NCBI RefSeq assembly: GCF_028009165.1
Contig: NC_079243.1
Location: 5,070,025-5,134,024 of the forward strand
Length of the DNA stretch: 64,000 nucleotides
Direction of reading: 5' to 3'
DNA from: Akanthomyces muscarius
Taxonomy: Eukaryota > Ascomycota > Sordariomycetes > Hypocreales > Cordycipitaceae
Part shown: positions 22,830-35,700 of the stretch, in pieces
Layout of the letters: every line of letters starts with the position of its first letter
Position numbering within the stretch: the stretch's first letter is position 1
The notes under the pieces: generated by a model
Told to the model about the DNA's origin: nothing
The model's database searches: none
What the model saw: the letters and a program-made list of their open reading frames with translations, nothing else
Translations under genes and position numbers: made by a program

Positions 22830-24213
22830 ATTGCAGTAGAGTTAGATTGGAAATTAGTAGCAATAGGGGGTAGAGTCAGATTTCCGCGACTAGGGGTAGA
22901 GTTAGATAAATTAGCAGGTCCACTACTAGTAGTATAGGCTAATAGGATTATAAAGATAAAAGGTATTATCTAATATAAATACGCCTAATATATAGTATAT
23001 AAAGAGAAAAGAATAAAGATATAATAAAGTAATTAAGGTAGAAAGAAAAACTTATTACTTTTAAATAATTAATTACTTAGTACTAACTTTAATAAGTTAG
23101 TTTTAATTTATTAGTATAGACTCTATTAAACTATTTATATTTCTTAAGTAATACTATATTATAGTATATAAGAAATATAAGTTTATTATAATTAAAGATA
23201 AAGTCTTTATTTATCTTAGAGTATAATATAAAGATATCTTTTTATAATAATAAATTTTTTTTTTAAAGATAATAAAAAACTATCTAACTATTAATTAAAA
23301 CTAAAGTAATTTAGTTAGCTTTTTATATCTACCTTTTACTATTAGTTATATTATATACTTTATACCTTTATAATAAAATAGGCTAAAGTACTACTAATAT
23401 ATATATATTATATAATAACTTATTATAATAGCTTATTTACTAAGTTATAGTAGGTCTATTTCTTAGAGAGTAAGTTAAGCTTAAAGCTATAGGGTAATAT
23501 ATTAAGTAGTATTATAGGTGTTTATTAAAAGTAGAACTCTTAATAGTAAAACTATTATTTAGATTAATTAATAGAGATCTAAACTACTTACTACTAGAAT
23601 ACCTCCTCCTTAAGTACCTATCTATCTCTCTATTATATTCCTTAGATTACTTAGATTACTAGTAATTTTAAGTGATCTATCTAATAAAGATACTACCTTA
23701 GATTACTACTAGCTTACTATAATCCACAGTGATCTAGTCACGTGACTTAGCATCCTAATCGGGCGACCTATAGGCGCCCGCCTAGTCGCTCTTTAGGCCG
23801 CTTCCCCGGTCTGCCTTACATACATTCTAGTTCGTAATATAGCTATAAAAATATAAATATACTACTATACTTATTATAACTAGGAAAATAAGTATACTAT
23901 AAGTTAACCTAATTTTAAGTGTAAGATATCTCTAAGGGGTAATATAGATAGTATAAGTAAAGTAAAAGTGTAGAAATAGCTATTATAAAGGGATAAAGTT
24001 ATTTATTAAAGGGTTTTCCCTTTAAGGTATACTAGTAAGTAGTTTAAAATTAGTTATTTATTACTACTAGTATAGGTATATCTTATATATATATTATAAA
24101 TATTAATAGTAATAGCTATACTATTAGTAGTATTAACTATAAAAAGAGTTTAAATCTTAGATATAATAAAGAGTTCTATATAAGAGTATATATTAGCTAT
24201 ACTATAAGGTGGT
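22830..24213. other. AT-rich RIP-degraded DNA with a small GC-richer island
   Basis: TA-saturated sequence begins near 22920, just after two short GGGGTAGAG-containing phrases. No frame is open. A less degraded patch at about 23735-23825, containing CACGTGAC, interrupts the AT-rich DNA. It may be part of an LTR or another element, but I could not pair it with a second copy. Confidence 0.6.
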
Positions 24214-24215
24214 TA

Positions 24216-26058
24216 ATAAGTAAGCGGCGTAAATAAGTAAGTAACACACCTCTATTAACCCTTTAACCTTTAATTATAAATAATTTAACTACACTATTAA
24301 AAAACATCTAAAACTAATTAGAATCCTCTTCCTTACTAGTTTCTATATCTATAATATAAGTGTGTATAGTATACCTAGTCTAACTATACACACTATATTA
24401 CTAACTATACGTTTTAACCCTTACTTTATAATAACTATAAGCCTATATTTCGTCCTTTACTTAACTATCTATATCTATCTACTCTTTTAAATCTCTTATA
24501 TCTTATATAAAAAGAGATCTTTTAGTTTATAGCCTTATTTTTTTAGCCTATTAGTACTTACTAATTAGCTTATTTATAGCTTTAAGGCCTTATACCTAAG
24601 TATATAAAAATATAACTTTATATATAATAACTATTATACCTTTTTTAAAACTATTAAGTGTATTAAGACTTTTAGTTAGAGAGCTATTTAAGTAATTAGT
24701 AATTTTTTTTTTTAAAATTAAAGACTATAAAACTACTTTATTTACTATACTTAGTATCTAAAAGACCTAAGATTTAGCTAATCCTAAATATAAGTTTAAA
24801 GGACTTAGTATTATAAACTTAAGTTCTAAGGTAAAAATAACCTTTTTAGGATTAAAAGGGGTAATTTTAGTGCCTTAAAAACCACCTTAGATATTTTCTT
24901 TTATAATAAACTTATTAAAAGTATTAAAAAATATAAAAAAGAAGTCTTTTTTAATAATATATATAATACTAGCCTTTATAAGATCTTTAATTTATCACCT
25001 ATAAGCCTTTTTTAGTAGACTAAAATAGCTAATATCTAAAAGCTAGAGTATATAGGAAGAATATATAGGTATATAGAGGGTAATAATATTCTTCTTTTAG
25101 TAGAAAAGCTTAAAGGTAGTTAAGTAGTAACTTTTATAGCTATTTAGAATTAAAAGGTAATAACTACCCTCTTTTTAATCTTTTATATATATATTAAAAT
25201 ACTTAATTTAATTTATACTAATTTTATTTATTATCTAACTATTTAAGCTTATATTAATACACTAATCTAAGGGTAGGTATTTATCTTTATACTAAGATAT
25301 AAGGTATTTTTAGCCCTTTATTATAATATATAGTAGTACTATAAAGCCCTAGGAATTTACTACCTAAATTATAATAACTTATTCTTTATTATTAGGCTAT
25401 ATTACCTTTACTTTTTTAACCTAATTAGAGCTTATAATAATTATTTTTATTATAATAAAGCTTATTAAAAACCTAGTCTTATTAAAGTTATAAATATTAG
25501 AGTCTATAATACTATATTTTATAATTATATTCTCTAGAAGTATAAACTAACTATAAATAATAATTAGATCTTTATATTTAGCTCTCTAATAATTATATTT
25601 TTATTAAAAATATATAGTAAGCTCTAGTTATTATTATATAAGGTTTTTACTTAGTATACTCTAATATATTTACTACTATATTTAGCTAGTAGTTAGTTTA
25701 CTATATCTTTTATATTTATATACTAAAAGGGAAGGCCTTATAAATCTAGTTAGAGAATATATTTTATTATAGCTCTCTCTTTTAAATTAGTAAGCTTCTT
25801 TAAATTAGTAGTATAATTATATTATAAGTTTTAGCTATTATATTAGCATTAGATAGTTATTATAAGGACGTTATAGATCTTCGCTACTTTATAGATACTT
25901 AATTTAGGTGATTTTTTAATAGTAGATAAGGTAAGAATTATATTACCTTCTATAGAAGTGTTTTCTATAAGTTATTATTAAGTAATTATAATATAAAGAT
26001 AATAGTTAGTGTTTTATAGTAGAGGTGCGCTACTCGCTTATTTACGCCGCTTACTTAT
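24216..26058 (-). mobile_element. RIP-degraded pogo/Fot1-like DNA transposon, copy A
   Basis: It is 1843 bp, bounded by 38-bp inverted repeats (24216-24253 and 26021-26058) that begin ATAAGTAAGCGGCG and differ only by transitions. TA flanks each end. On the minus strand near 25464-25497 the translation reads NIYNFNKTRF, the decayed form of the family motif NIYNFDETGF. The coding strand is therefore minus. No frame is intact. Confidence 0.8.
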
Positions 26059-26060
26059 TA

Positions 26061-26754
26061 ACTATATTATTAGTATAATTAATATATAATAAAATAAAAT
26101 AAGTCTAAGCTCTATATTAGAGTGTTAGGAGAGGACTTACTTATAGCTATAAGTCTATAACTAGACTAAATATAATAGTAAGATATATATAAGAGCCCTT
26201 ATAGAAATATCTTAAAGGCTATAACTTTTATAGTAAAGATTAAATATAATCTATTTCTTAGCTAAAAGAGAAAGATAGGTATATAAATATTAGTACCTAC
26301 AATTCTAATAAATAGAAACTTACCTATATTTTAGTAGCTATTAGTCTAATACTTAATAAATATAAAATAATAGTATATAATACTAGTTAACTTACTAGAT
26401 ATTAGCTTATAATATCTAAGCCTAATAGCTACTAATTAAACACCTTTCTAATTATAATAAAGTTAAATATATAGTACTAATATAATACTAAATAATATAC
26501 TTAATATATATGTATTATAATACCCTTATATTATAACTATAAAAGCCTAATACCTTATAATAAGTACTAAAATAATAACCTTTTTTTCTTTAATATAATA
26601 TATTTTTTAAATATTATAATTAATTTATTATAAAGTTCTATATTTAGAAATAAAAATTACCCTTCTAAATATTCTCTTTTAACCTATAATAATAACTTAT
26701 TATTAAAGCCTCTACTATAATATATAAAATATAAAATTAACTTATATAAAGTAA
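26061..26754. other. AT-rich RIP-degraded spacer
   Basis: This is TA-saturated DNA between two related transposon relics. I cannot assign it to an element by eye. Confidence 0.5.
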
Positions 26755-26767
26755 CTTAATATAGTTA

Positions 26768-28348
26768 ATAAGTAAGTTACTTAGATAAGTAAGTTACTTA
26801 TATTCTCTAACTCTTTATCTTTTAACTATTAATAACTTAACTATAATATAAAAGAATATCTAAAATTAATTAAAATCCTCTTCCTTACTAATATCTATAT
26901 TTATAATATAAATATATATATTATAACTAGTCTAGCTATATATACTATATTACTAACTATATATTTTAACCCTTATTTTATAATAACTATAAGCTTATAT
27001 TTTATTCTTTACTTAACTATCTATATCTATCTACTCTTTTAAATCTCTTATATCTTATATAAAAAGAGATCTTTTAGTTTATAGCTTTATTTTTTTAGCT
27101 TATTAGTACTTACTAATTAGTTTATTTATAATTTTAAAGCTTTATATTTAAATGTATAAAAATATAACCTTATATATAATAGCTATTATACCTTTTTAAA
27201 AACTATTAAATATACTAAGACTTTTAGTTAAAAAGCTATTTAAGTAATTAGTAATTTAGTTTTTTAAAATTAAAAACTATAAAACTACTTTATTTACTAT
27301 ACTTAGTATCTAAAAGACCTAAAATCTAAAAGTTAAAGTATATAAAAAGAATATATAGGTATATAAAGGGTAATAATATTCTTCTTTTAGTAGAAGAGCT
27401 TAAAGGTAATTAAGTAATAACTTTTATAATTATCTAGAATTAAAAGATAATAACTACCCTTTTTTTAATCTTTTATATATTTATTAAAATACTTAATCTA
27501 ATCTATACTAATTTTATTTATTATCTAACTATTTAAGCTTATATTAATATATTAATCTAAAAGTAGGTATTTATCTTTATACTAAAATATAAAGTGTTTT
27601 TAGCCCTTTATTATAATATATAATAATACTATTAAGTTTTAAAAATTTACTATTTAAATTATAATAACTTATCCCTTTTATTAAGCTATATTATTTTTAC
27701 TTTTCTAACTTAATTAAACTTTATAATAATTATTTTTATTATAATAAAGCCTATTAGAAACCTAATTTTATTAAAGTTATTAATATTAAACTCTATAATA
27801 CTATATTTTATAATTATATTCTCTAAAAGTATAAACTAACTATAAATAATAATTAGATTTTTTTATTTAGCCCTCTAATAATTATATTTTTATTAAAATT
27901 ATATAATAAGCTTTAATTATTATTATATAAGGTTCTTTATTTAATATACTCTAATATATTTACTATTATACTTAATAAGTAGTTAATTTATTATATTTTC
28001 TATATTTATATACTAAAAGGGAAGTCCTTATAAATCTAGTTAAAGAATATATTTTATTATAACTCTCTCTTTTAAATTAATAAGCTTTTTTAAATTAGGT
28101 ATAGAGTTATATTATATAACTTAATTATTATATTAGTTATAGACAGTTATTTAAGGTATATTATAGATTAATATAGCTTCTTTATAATTTAGTTTTAAGT
28201 CTTTTTTAAGAGCTTAAAAGGTAAGAATAATACCTATCTCTTTTAAACGGATTTTTATAAATTATTATTAAATAATAGAAGTACTAAAGTAAAGGGTATT
28301 AAAAACTAGGTGGAGTAGGTGACTTGCTTATTTAGGCGACTTACTTAT
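26768..28348 (-). mobile_element. RIP-degraded pogo/Fot1-like DNA transposon, copy B
   Basis: It is a direct repeat of copy A, with long stretches of recognisable identity (for example around 24310-24530 and 26870-27090), but is about 260 bp shorter. Its ends carry ATAAGTAAGT inverted repeats with TA outside. The minus strand near 27755-27790 reads NINNFNKIRF, again a decayed NIYNFDETGF. The inverted similarity continues about 12 bp outside the ends (26755 and 28361), so the true termini could be slightly wider. Confidence 0.75.
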
Positions 28349-28366
28349 TAACTATATTAAGTAAAA

Positions 28367-29290
28367 ATAGTAATTTTATATAACTTACCTAAAAGCCCTA
28401 TATAACCCTAGCTAGCTATATCTAACCTCCTCTTAAGCTAGCTATAGCAACTTTATTATTTACTATTAGAGTAGATATAGTTCTATAGTGTACTAATAAT
28501 AGTTATTTAAAAGGGCTAATAGTGTTTTAACTTATATTATATAGAGTTTCTTTAAGCTTCTAATAATTAGTACTATTAATAAGATACTTCTAAGTAACTA
28601 ATATAATATAAATAAGACTAGACTTATAATAGGTCTTTAAGAGAATAACTTAATATTAAAGTTATTATAGAAGAGAATTATCCTAAAAAAGTAATTTAGA
28701 ATATATTATTAGAGTATAATCTTTAAGTATATCTTAATATTAAGTAAGAGTCTTAATTTACTAGTACTATTTAATAATAAGAGTTTTTAAAAGTAATAGT
28801 TTCTTAAAGAATTAGGCCTTTTTAAAGGCTAGAAGTTTAAAGTAATAGTTTAAAGCTAAACTAATAATAAAGTCACTCTCTATTAGTTATAAACTATCTT
28901 TATTCTAAAAATAAGACTACCTTTAAGTTAATACTATCTCTTTATTATTAATAGCTATAAAAGCTATTATATAATAGAATTTTTATATAAATATTATTAT
29001 TATAATATATACGTTCTATTTTTACTAGCTTATAACTTTTATATTCTTTAACCTTTTAATATAATAATATTTAGCTTAATTAAAGTCTTAGGGTTATAAA
29101 GAGATTAGTAACTAGTCTAATAATAATAATTTCTTACCTATTAGAAAAAGGATTTTTCTTAAAAGTTATATTATTATTAAAATAGCTAGTCTATTAAATT
29201 AAAATATTTATATTAGGTAATAAAAAGCTAGTATATTACTAGTTAATATAATAAAGCTAGTAATAAGTAAGTTACTTATTAATCCACTCC
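28367..29290 (+). mobile_element. Fragment of a third pogo/Fot1-like transposon
   Basis: The plus-strand translation carries INSYKSYY near 28945-28975 and, near 29030-29090, a YIL-stop-PFNIIIFSLIK segment. This is the same DDE region seen at 10096-10250. A 40-base phrase at about 28710-28753 is also close to 9885-9918. Its right edge has a TAATAAGTAAGTTACTTATT palindrome like the ends of copies A and B. No complete inverted-repeat pair was found. Confidence 0.65.
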
Positions 29291-31072
29291 TAATAACACT
29301 AAAAATACCTCTTTTAGAGCTAAAATTAGTACTTATAGAAGCCTTACTAGAGGTTAAAATACCTACTAATATATATTAACTCTAATACCTTCTTTCTAAT
29401 AATATATATTCTTTAACTAACTAGTAAATCTTATAGCTAATATAATATAATATTATAAAGTAATTTTATACCTAATAAGTCTAAATTCTCTTTTTAAAAT
29501 AAGAGAATATAAAACTTTATATAATAAGGAAGCTATTATTATAAAAATAATAAAAAGAAGTAAATTCTAACCCTAATTTTATCTTTATTAAAATTATAGA
29601 TATTAAAAATATATATAACTAGTTTAAAATATAACTAATAAGGGTTATATATAATATTCTAAGAATTAAAGTTATAAAGTAATTATTTAGTTAATTTCAT
29701 ATCTAATAGTGTATTTATTATATTATTATAATATCTTTTAGATTTATTATATAGTATTTAGAAAGTGGTGTTAAAGACGCAAATCGCGCTGAGATGTGGG
29801 TAGGGCTAAGAAGTGGGTGGCCTATATTAGCGTTTACTCTATAACCCCGACCCTTCTCTTATTACCACAGGGTGGGCATTCTCTAAGTAGTAGCGGGCAT
29901 TACTAGTAAGGCGGATTATAGCAACACTTATAGTAATATAAAACCTTACCCACATTATTACACGTCTTATCGCCTTTAGCTTCCTAAAAATAACCCTAGG
30001 TTAAGACTACTCGTAACTTCCTCCTCTTTACTAAATGCTAGCATAGGGAAAGATTAGGGTCAGGCAGTAAGCTGCCAACCTACAACACGCTGTTAGAAGG
30101 CAAAAGGGACGAGGTCCGAGACGCGGGTGTCAATAGGGACATATTGTCGCCCATCCTTACTGCGCTGCTACTAATTGCTGGCAGGAGAGTGGCAGATTTA
30201 CAGGGACGGATAGCTCTAACCCTAACTAAAGTCGAAATAAACAAAAGGGACATTACACTTCAGTTTCAGTGTACAACTCTATCCCTAGCTCTATCAATTA
30301 TAGCAAACTATTATAATACTTTCTACCTATACGAAATGGTGAGGGCTTAGAGCATATAGAAATGAAAACGACTCTGTGGATAACTGCTGTACATGTAGCA
30401 GTGTTGCCAGTTCGTTCAAACGCATGTTCACCAATATGTAACAAGGAGCTTTATTGATTGTTAGGTGCAGAACAGCAATGACAAGGCATTCTCTACTATC
30501 TAAGGATACTATTCACAAGATTCGAAAAACAGCTCTGGGATTCGTTATTCTCTATTATATTAAGATACTGTCTATCTTAAGGTGCAAAGCTACAGCTACG
30601 ACATGAGGGTCACAAGCGTTCCATTGGAGAACAGCTACTTTATTAATCCAGTTGCTACGCACAGTGATTAATAGAATCAAAATTTCGATATCAGTTCGAC
30701 CAGCTTTTTCTGCTGTCGGGTTCATGTATAACGACGCTTGAGTCGGTGCTGTTTCGTGTCGTTCTCCGGCCCTGTGGCTTCACGGTGGGACGCTGTGAGC
30801 TCGGCGCGCTCTTATATGCTTAGCTGGAAGGACATGAGAAACGATTGGTGATGAGCAAAACACGGAACAGGCCACGTTACGGCCAAATATACTAGAATAG
30901 ACAGAATAAACTGCGCCACAAGCTCTAAGACTGCATTTATATCGACCGACCATATATCAAGGAACACACCTACATCACACGTTGCAGAGCTCATGTTATC
31001 AACATCACACTTCCATAAACCACGGTGTGGCTCGATAGTAGCGTGTGGCAGGCAGGCAGTGGATCACAGAAA
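29291..31072. other. AT-rich tail, then GC-balanced intergenic DNA
   Basis: RIP-like composition fades near 29760. The rest has only short frames, the longest a 68-codon frame at 30144-30350 with no known domain. I see no gene. The last few hundred bases are the 3' flank of the Rua1-like gene. Confidence 0.5.
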
Positions 31073-31959
31073 CTAAGGTGGCTTCAACAAGCCAATAGTT
31101 GGTTCGTGGTGGTGTGGGTGCTGCTGCAGGGGGTGCATGTACTGCGGTATTGACGGGTAGATACCATCGCCGTCGGCCATGGCCGCGTACCACGCGGGCG
31201 CGAGACCATGAGATAAAGTTGTTGGCGTCGTGCTTTGGACTCGCTGCTGGTCGTACATACCAGCGAGGCCAATCGGCGACAGATGAGGACGGGGCATACC
31301 CACGTTATGCGCCCGGTCTCTCTTCAGTTTGGGTGTATCTTTGACTTTGGCAGGGGAACGACACTGCGGAAAGCCGTTGTTAGTTACTCCTCAACGTGAA
31401 GATTATTCGTACCAGCATATACCTTGTATGTATGACGGAACCATGCCGTGCCCTTCTTCTTCCTGCCGAACAGTCTAATCCACGTATTGCAATTTCCACA
31501 CAGGCCTTCCCACACATCCATTTTGCCATCTATTCGTCTCTTATCTAGAGGCCCCTGGAAGGGGGCCCCCGTGGCGGCGCTAATGCCGTGCGTAAAAGCC
31601 TTATGATACCAGTAGGCCGAAGTTTTGAGGACCAGCCACCGACCCGGCTTGCACAGGCCACACCAACCCTCGCGCTTTTCGCCGTGCCCCCTCACCCACT
31701 TCGGCGTGTGCATGTCGCCTTCAAACCGAGGCTCCTGCTTGTGGGGTATCAAATCTGGATCTGATGGTTTCAGGTCCTCCGGTGGTGGTGGCGCGGGCTT
31801 CTCCAGGAGAGCCAGATATAAGTCCACTGATGCGGGGAGGTCTGCGTAGTAATTGTTAAGGGGTAGCGGCTCCGCGCTGTTTTGTAGTAACTCTAGGAGG
31901 CTGTGAGATGCCAGCGTTGGAGACAGTGGCAACCCGAGGTCGTAAGTGCCGTGATGCAT
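31073..31959 (-). CDS. Rua1-like transcription regulator, C-terminal domain protein
   Basis: Two exons (31423-31959 and 31073-31363) are joined across a 59-bp intron with a GTATAT donor, an AACTAACAA branch site and a CAG acceptor, giving 275 aa. The core (GDMHTPKWVRGHGEKREGWC, then GLCKPGRWLVLK, AYWYHKAFTHGISAATGAPF, DVWEGLCGNC and KKKGTAWFRHTYKC) is the Rua1 C-terminal domain, a Cys-rich region found in fungal regulators named after Ustilago Rua1. Splicing restores the expected YKC...KVKDTPK ending. The tail is His/Pro-rich. Only about 65 residues precede the domain, short for this family. The start codon lies just 14 bp from the edge of the 11.3-kb duplication, so the 5' part may have been lost or replaced at the breakpoint. 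Confidence 0.85.
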
Positions 31960-32780
31960 GCCGTAGGAAATTATTAGAGGGCGGTTTGGGGTCGGGTTAG
32001 ACAGTTAGATAGCAAATAGAAAAAAACTTGGCAGAAAAAAAAGTGAAGTGACTAGCAAGAGTAAGAGCAAGAGGTGGGAACAGCGAACGGGCGGTAAAGA
32101 TGCACGCTCTTAAAAGTTGATAGCTGACTGCAGCAGGCTGTAATGGACATTTTGGTCGGCTCTACGAAGATTTTAGACTGCAAATCAGTGGTATTCCGGA
32201 TTGCGCATGCCATCTTCCTGTTAACGTGCGGTAGGATGGAGCAGAAGCAGATCTGACTCGAGACGACGCAGATGTCAAGCTGCGATACGGCACGGGCCGC
32301 AGCGTTACACATCCCGGCTTCTGGCGAGCGCGTTTTCCCCACCGAGGGCAAGGCAGCCAATGCAGACCATGGAAATGGATGGTCGGTACCCCTGTCAAAG
32401 CCACAGTACCTCCCGTTGGTCGAAATGCTTGGTCGGACCCCTTGTCCATAGCTCAGCCTCGTGTGATTGTGACGGCCATGTGTAAACAAAGAAGAGATGA
32501 TCTGTTCAACTGCGACGCGTTATCACACTGCACCCGCTCGTTCTTTTTACGGCGAGTGCACAGGCGCAGAATAGGGGGTGGAAAGAGACAACAATGGCCA
32601 AGCGGTGGTGTCGTCGCACATTCTTTCCTGTCTGCGCCCGGGGGCACTACCCTAGATAAAAGGATGCGGTTGCAATAGGACCCAACACAGCCATCTCTAT
32701 CCTCTCTTGCTATAATAATAACCAAGTTGGAAAATAAAACGTGTATACAGGTACCCAACTACGTGACTTGAAGGATTGTC
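31960..32780. other. Intergenic region at the duplication edge, promoter of the large gene
   Basis: The duplication starts at 31973. The rest is an 800-bp leader before the 1643-aa gene. The 145-codon minus-strand frame here has no domain and overlaps other frames. Near 32655 there is GATAAAAGG, a weak TATA candidate about 125 bp before the start. Confidence 0.4.
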
Positions 32781-35700
32781 ATGACGCGGCGAAAAGTGAG
32801 TCTCACCTCCGAAGAGCAACAACTTCGGCGGGAATTGGAGAGACAGCGGTCATTCCGTCGACGACAAGCCGCTGCACAAGCAAGACGAGACCAAACCATT
32901 GCCGATGTGGCGCAAGAACCTGCCATCAGCATTATAAACACAGTCGATCATGCTGAAGAGCAGATCAGAGACAACGCGGCGTCAACACATGCCGGACAAG
33001 ACAATGTCCCAGACACCGACGATGGTCAACGGCAAGACCAACAAAGCCGTTCGAAGAACGAACTTCAAAAGTCATGCGAGACATATGGTCTTCATAGTGC
33101 TGCTTTGGGCCGCGTTGAAACAACTGACTTGACGAGGCAGAGTCCACCATGTCTGACAGCACCCGAGCAACGATACAACCTCCGTGAGCGCAAGAGCCCT
33201 ACGCCGAACGCCTTCCTCTCAGACCAAACAACGAAAGTCTCAAGAGAGCACGAGAAAACAACGGTGAAGAGCGCACCTGTTTGCCTTGCTCTACGGCCTG
33301 CTACTGGCAGTGTCTCTATCCCGGATAAGCGAGGTGAAGACGCTCCACCTACACTGTCGGCGACCAAAACATCTTCCTCCACCCGTCGAGTCCAGCAACA
33401 CAGGGCCAGGCAGCGCATTACGCGCTGGCAGGAGCACATCGACGAGGCAAACACACCCCAGAGTCAAGTGCGTATCCTGTCACCCGCTCCGATTGAACCG
33501 CCAGTCGAATCGACAAGTGCGACCTTCCCCACAGCGGCCGACCCGCCCGACCCGGGCGATGAGCACACTGCAGAGGAAGCTAATGGAGCGGACGCCACGC
33601 TTGTACGATCGGTGATTGTTGTGTCGACGGGCGAGACCTTTTTTGGTACCACCGCAGAGAATGACGAGGAAGAACGCGACCACCCGTCCGCCGCCGACGA
33701 GACGAAAAACGTGAACGAGACGGTCAGCGACTGCGCGGGTGAGCACCAAGACAACCATTCTGAGCCAGAATGCAGTGCGAGAGATGAGTCCGGCTTGTTT
33801 GTGTCGGATGAGAGTTGGGATCTCAGTGTGGAGGGGTATGTTGGGGACGATTCTACGCCGTGCGTCGAGACTTTGTCCTCTCCAGACGGACCTCAGCACG
33901 CACTACCCACTGAAGCTGGGTCAGCATCATCCGTTGCTCCCCATCCTCTTGATGAGATTGTTGCCGCCATTGAGTCGGCTGAGTCTACCGCCGGTCGTAC
34001 CTTTCTCTCACGTCAATCCGATGCCTACCTGCGCATATTCCAAGAGACGCTGTCTGGTCGCTGCGCTTGTATGTATCCTCTACATACCAACATATCTGCA
34101 GAGCTGACGGAGCATATAGGTCAAGAGCCCCATCAGCAGTCGCCTGATGTAGACCGGGACTGCTTTTCCATACAGGAAATGACACAGTGGATCCGAGATA
34201 GGCTCGAGCCTGCACTGGAACCGCAGCACGAGCGAACCGAGGGTCGACAATGGCAGTCACTTCTTGCCCAACCACCAGCATCGCTGTCGCTGTCCAAGTC
34301 GGAGTGCGACATCCGCATACACGACGTGCGCATCACGAGAGCATGGGATGTGGACAGTATTTGGCTCGGCCCCACAAGCCTCGCCGCCATCCGGCCTGAC
34401 AACAACTCATTCCGGCTCTCCTTCAACCCGCCCTATACGCGGTCCATCGCGGGGAATCAGATCATCGCGCCGCATGGCGTCGACCTGGGCCACACACGAC
34501 ACACGCTGCTCGGTTCGTTCGTCGCCGGCGGCATTCCTATGGACGTGTTTGTCTTTTTCCCCAACACCAACGATGGCAAGCCGGTAAAGCCACAGCGAGC
34601 ACGACAGCAACGTGCCGCCAAGTCTCCCTACACCCTGTCGCTCGCGCGCCAGGAGGAACTGGTGAACGGTGCTATCTTGCCAGCCGTCCAGTCCACGCTA
34701 CCGGCTTTGTTTCGACAAGAAATGCCTTCCACATTTGCCATCGCCAATGCCAAGTGCAAATCCTATCAGGAGAAACCAGCGACGGACCGCTGGTCGGCAG
34801 ACGACAGCTCTCGTGCCGCCCACTTACGCTACACCGTTCCAGGGCAGTACCTTGGCGAATTTTGGCAGGCCTTCCAGGCAAGATGCGCTCAAATCAGGAT
34901 TTCCGTCATAAACGGCGCATCTGCATTTGCCTACTTCCAGAACCCCAAACTGTTATTCCAGGTCCATGACACCAAGAACAGCTTTGCGCAGCCGACTCTT
35001 GGTCAGTCCTTGGACCTTTTTGTGAGCAATGTGATGCGCGCACTCAACCCGATGTTCCTCGACTTCCGGTCCTGCTGGTTGGATATCGGGCTCCGCGATC
35101 TGGCCACGGCGTCCACCACAGAGGGTCGGGACGAAGTCCCCGTCACACTTTTGTGGAAGAAACGATGTCTAGAGAAATTTCACGCTGATCTTCGAGACAT
35201 TTCGCTAGATATGGGGCTCCAGTCCGAGTACTTTCGCACGTACCACCTTCGTGATGCGGCTACCTACGACGCCAAAGTGCGAAGTGTGGCGGCGCGTGTG
35301 CCCCAACCAACCGACCCTGGCCACCCCAGCTGTCCAAAACTAGGTGTCGTCCATGCGAAGGCGTACAACTGTGATAAAGAACGATTCTCTGTCATTGCCA
35401 GTGATTACCGGCCTTTTGCCGCGCCTTCGCTTGCAGCCCTGGCACTGACAGACACCATGATGAAAGATGTTTTCACTGCGGGCCATGACCGTGCCAGCGC
35501 CATTACCGGGGCGCCACAGAGGCGGAAGCTGGTGGGGGCGTGGGAAGCCAATAAACGCCATCTTGATGCTGTAGCAGACCACGACGCGCCCACGAACGGG
35601 TACGCCGTCCGCAAAGAGATCACGTTTCGGCTTGACGCCATCCTCACGATGCTTCATGGTGGTAAGTTTAACCGAGGGGAGCAGGACGGGACTTTAGACC

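Noticed and set aside
30144..30350. 68-codon frame with a hydrophobic start
   Set aside because: It is too short, with no neighbours or motif to support it.
32052..32489. 145-codon minus-strand frame upstream of the large gene
   Set aside because: It has no domain and no start or splice support, and it overlaps another frame. It is likely promoter DNA.
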